From Hyphomonadaceae bacterium (GTDB lineage: Bacteria; Pseudomonadota; Alphaproteobacteria; Caulobacterales; Aquidulcibacteraceae): DNA of 5,516 bases. The translations under genes and the position numbers were made by a program. This document shows, piece after piece, positions 5,405-5,516 of this stretch (positions within the stretch are counted from its first letter, which is position 1; every line of letters begins with the position of its first letter). The DNA is taken from assembly GCA_025458365.1 (NCBI GenBank), contig JALOSP010000113.1, positions 1-5,516 on the forward strand, given 5' to 3'. Below the pieces are notes generated by a model. That model was not told the DNA's origin, searched no databases, and saw nothing but the letters and a program-made list of their open reading frames with translations.

Positions 5405-5516
5405 CAGCTTTGTGAAAGCCAGAACCCCTGCCCTGCCAGCTGCGACATCTTGCCCGCACCATCATTCGCGCGCTAACGTGGCGTCACCACCGGCCAGTCA
5501 AGAGCCGGGGCAGTTC
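5405..5516. other. Right flank, no gene assigned; possible end of a convergent minus-strand gene
   Basis: These 112 bases are too short to call. On the minus strand one frame reads into the window as APALDWPVVTPR followed by a TAG at 5475-5473, which has the look of a protein C-terminus. A second minus frame (ending ELPRLLTGRW, TGA at 5486-5484) and a plus frame are also open, so the evidence is weak. A convergent neighbour would fit the terminator just to the left. Confidence 0.2.

Noticed and set aside
4767..5465. Minus-strand open frame (232 codons) opposite the repeat protein
   Set aside because: It would read through the 5376-5404 hairpin. The His/Gly/Arg-rich product only mirrors the repeats of the plus-strand gene.

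Overview
The window is GC-rich chromosomal DNA, most likely from an alphaproteobacterium. I lean towards Sphingomonadales because of the gene families, the Arg-for-Lys and Ala/Gly-rich composition and the style of the small exported proteins, but no marker here fixes the genus. There are six genes. Two are on the minus strand at the left (housekeeping RNA/protein-maintenance type) and four are on the plus strand (all predicted to be exported). No rRNA, tRNA, CRISPR array, insertion sequence or phage gene was seen.

Left part (1-1718, minus strand): an RlmD-type 23S rRNA m5U methyltransferase with TRAM domain, [4Fe-4S] cysteines and catalytic Cys/Glu is followed, with a one-base TGATG overlap, by a YcgN/UPF0260 cysteine-cluster protein that runs off the left edge. 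The two look like one translationally coupled operon. A 126-base divergent spacer separates them from the plus-strand genes.

Right part (1845-5342, plus strand): four secreted or outer-membrane-associated proteins. Gene 3 (1845-2423) is a glycine-zipper protein and has its own strong terminator. Gene 4 (2629-3378) is an unrecognised Arg-rich, Trp-rich exported protein. It is followed 46 bases later, probably in the same transcript, by gene 5 (3425-4285), a second glycine-zipper protein that is a paralogue of gene 3 across an ungapped 58-residue core framed by two cysteines. Gene 6 (4560-5342), after a 274-base spacer, is a secreted protein built of four full and one partial repeat of about 48 residues, with Asn, Gln and Val at fixed offsets. 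This looks like a beta-solenoid or functional-amyloid architecture. A strong hairpin terminator ends it.

The most notable points are the Asn/Gln-ladder repeat protein, the paralogous zipper pair flanking an unknown protein that shares a C-terminal CGWG/Cys motif with one of them, and the complete absence of lysine from all four predicted mature exported proteins (about 890 residues). Together they suggest a cell-surface or outer-membrane module, possibly a surface fibre with envelope partners. That functional link is inference from co-location and composition, not something the sequence proves.
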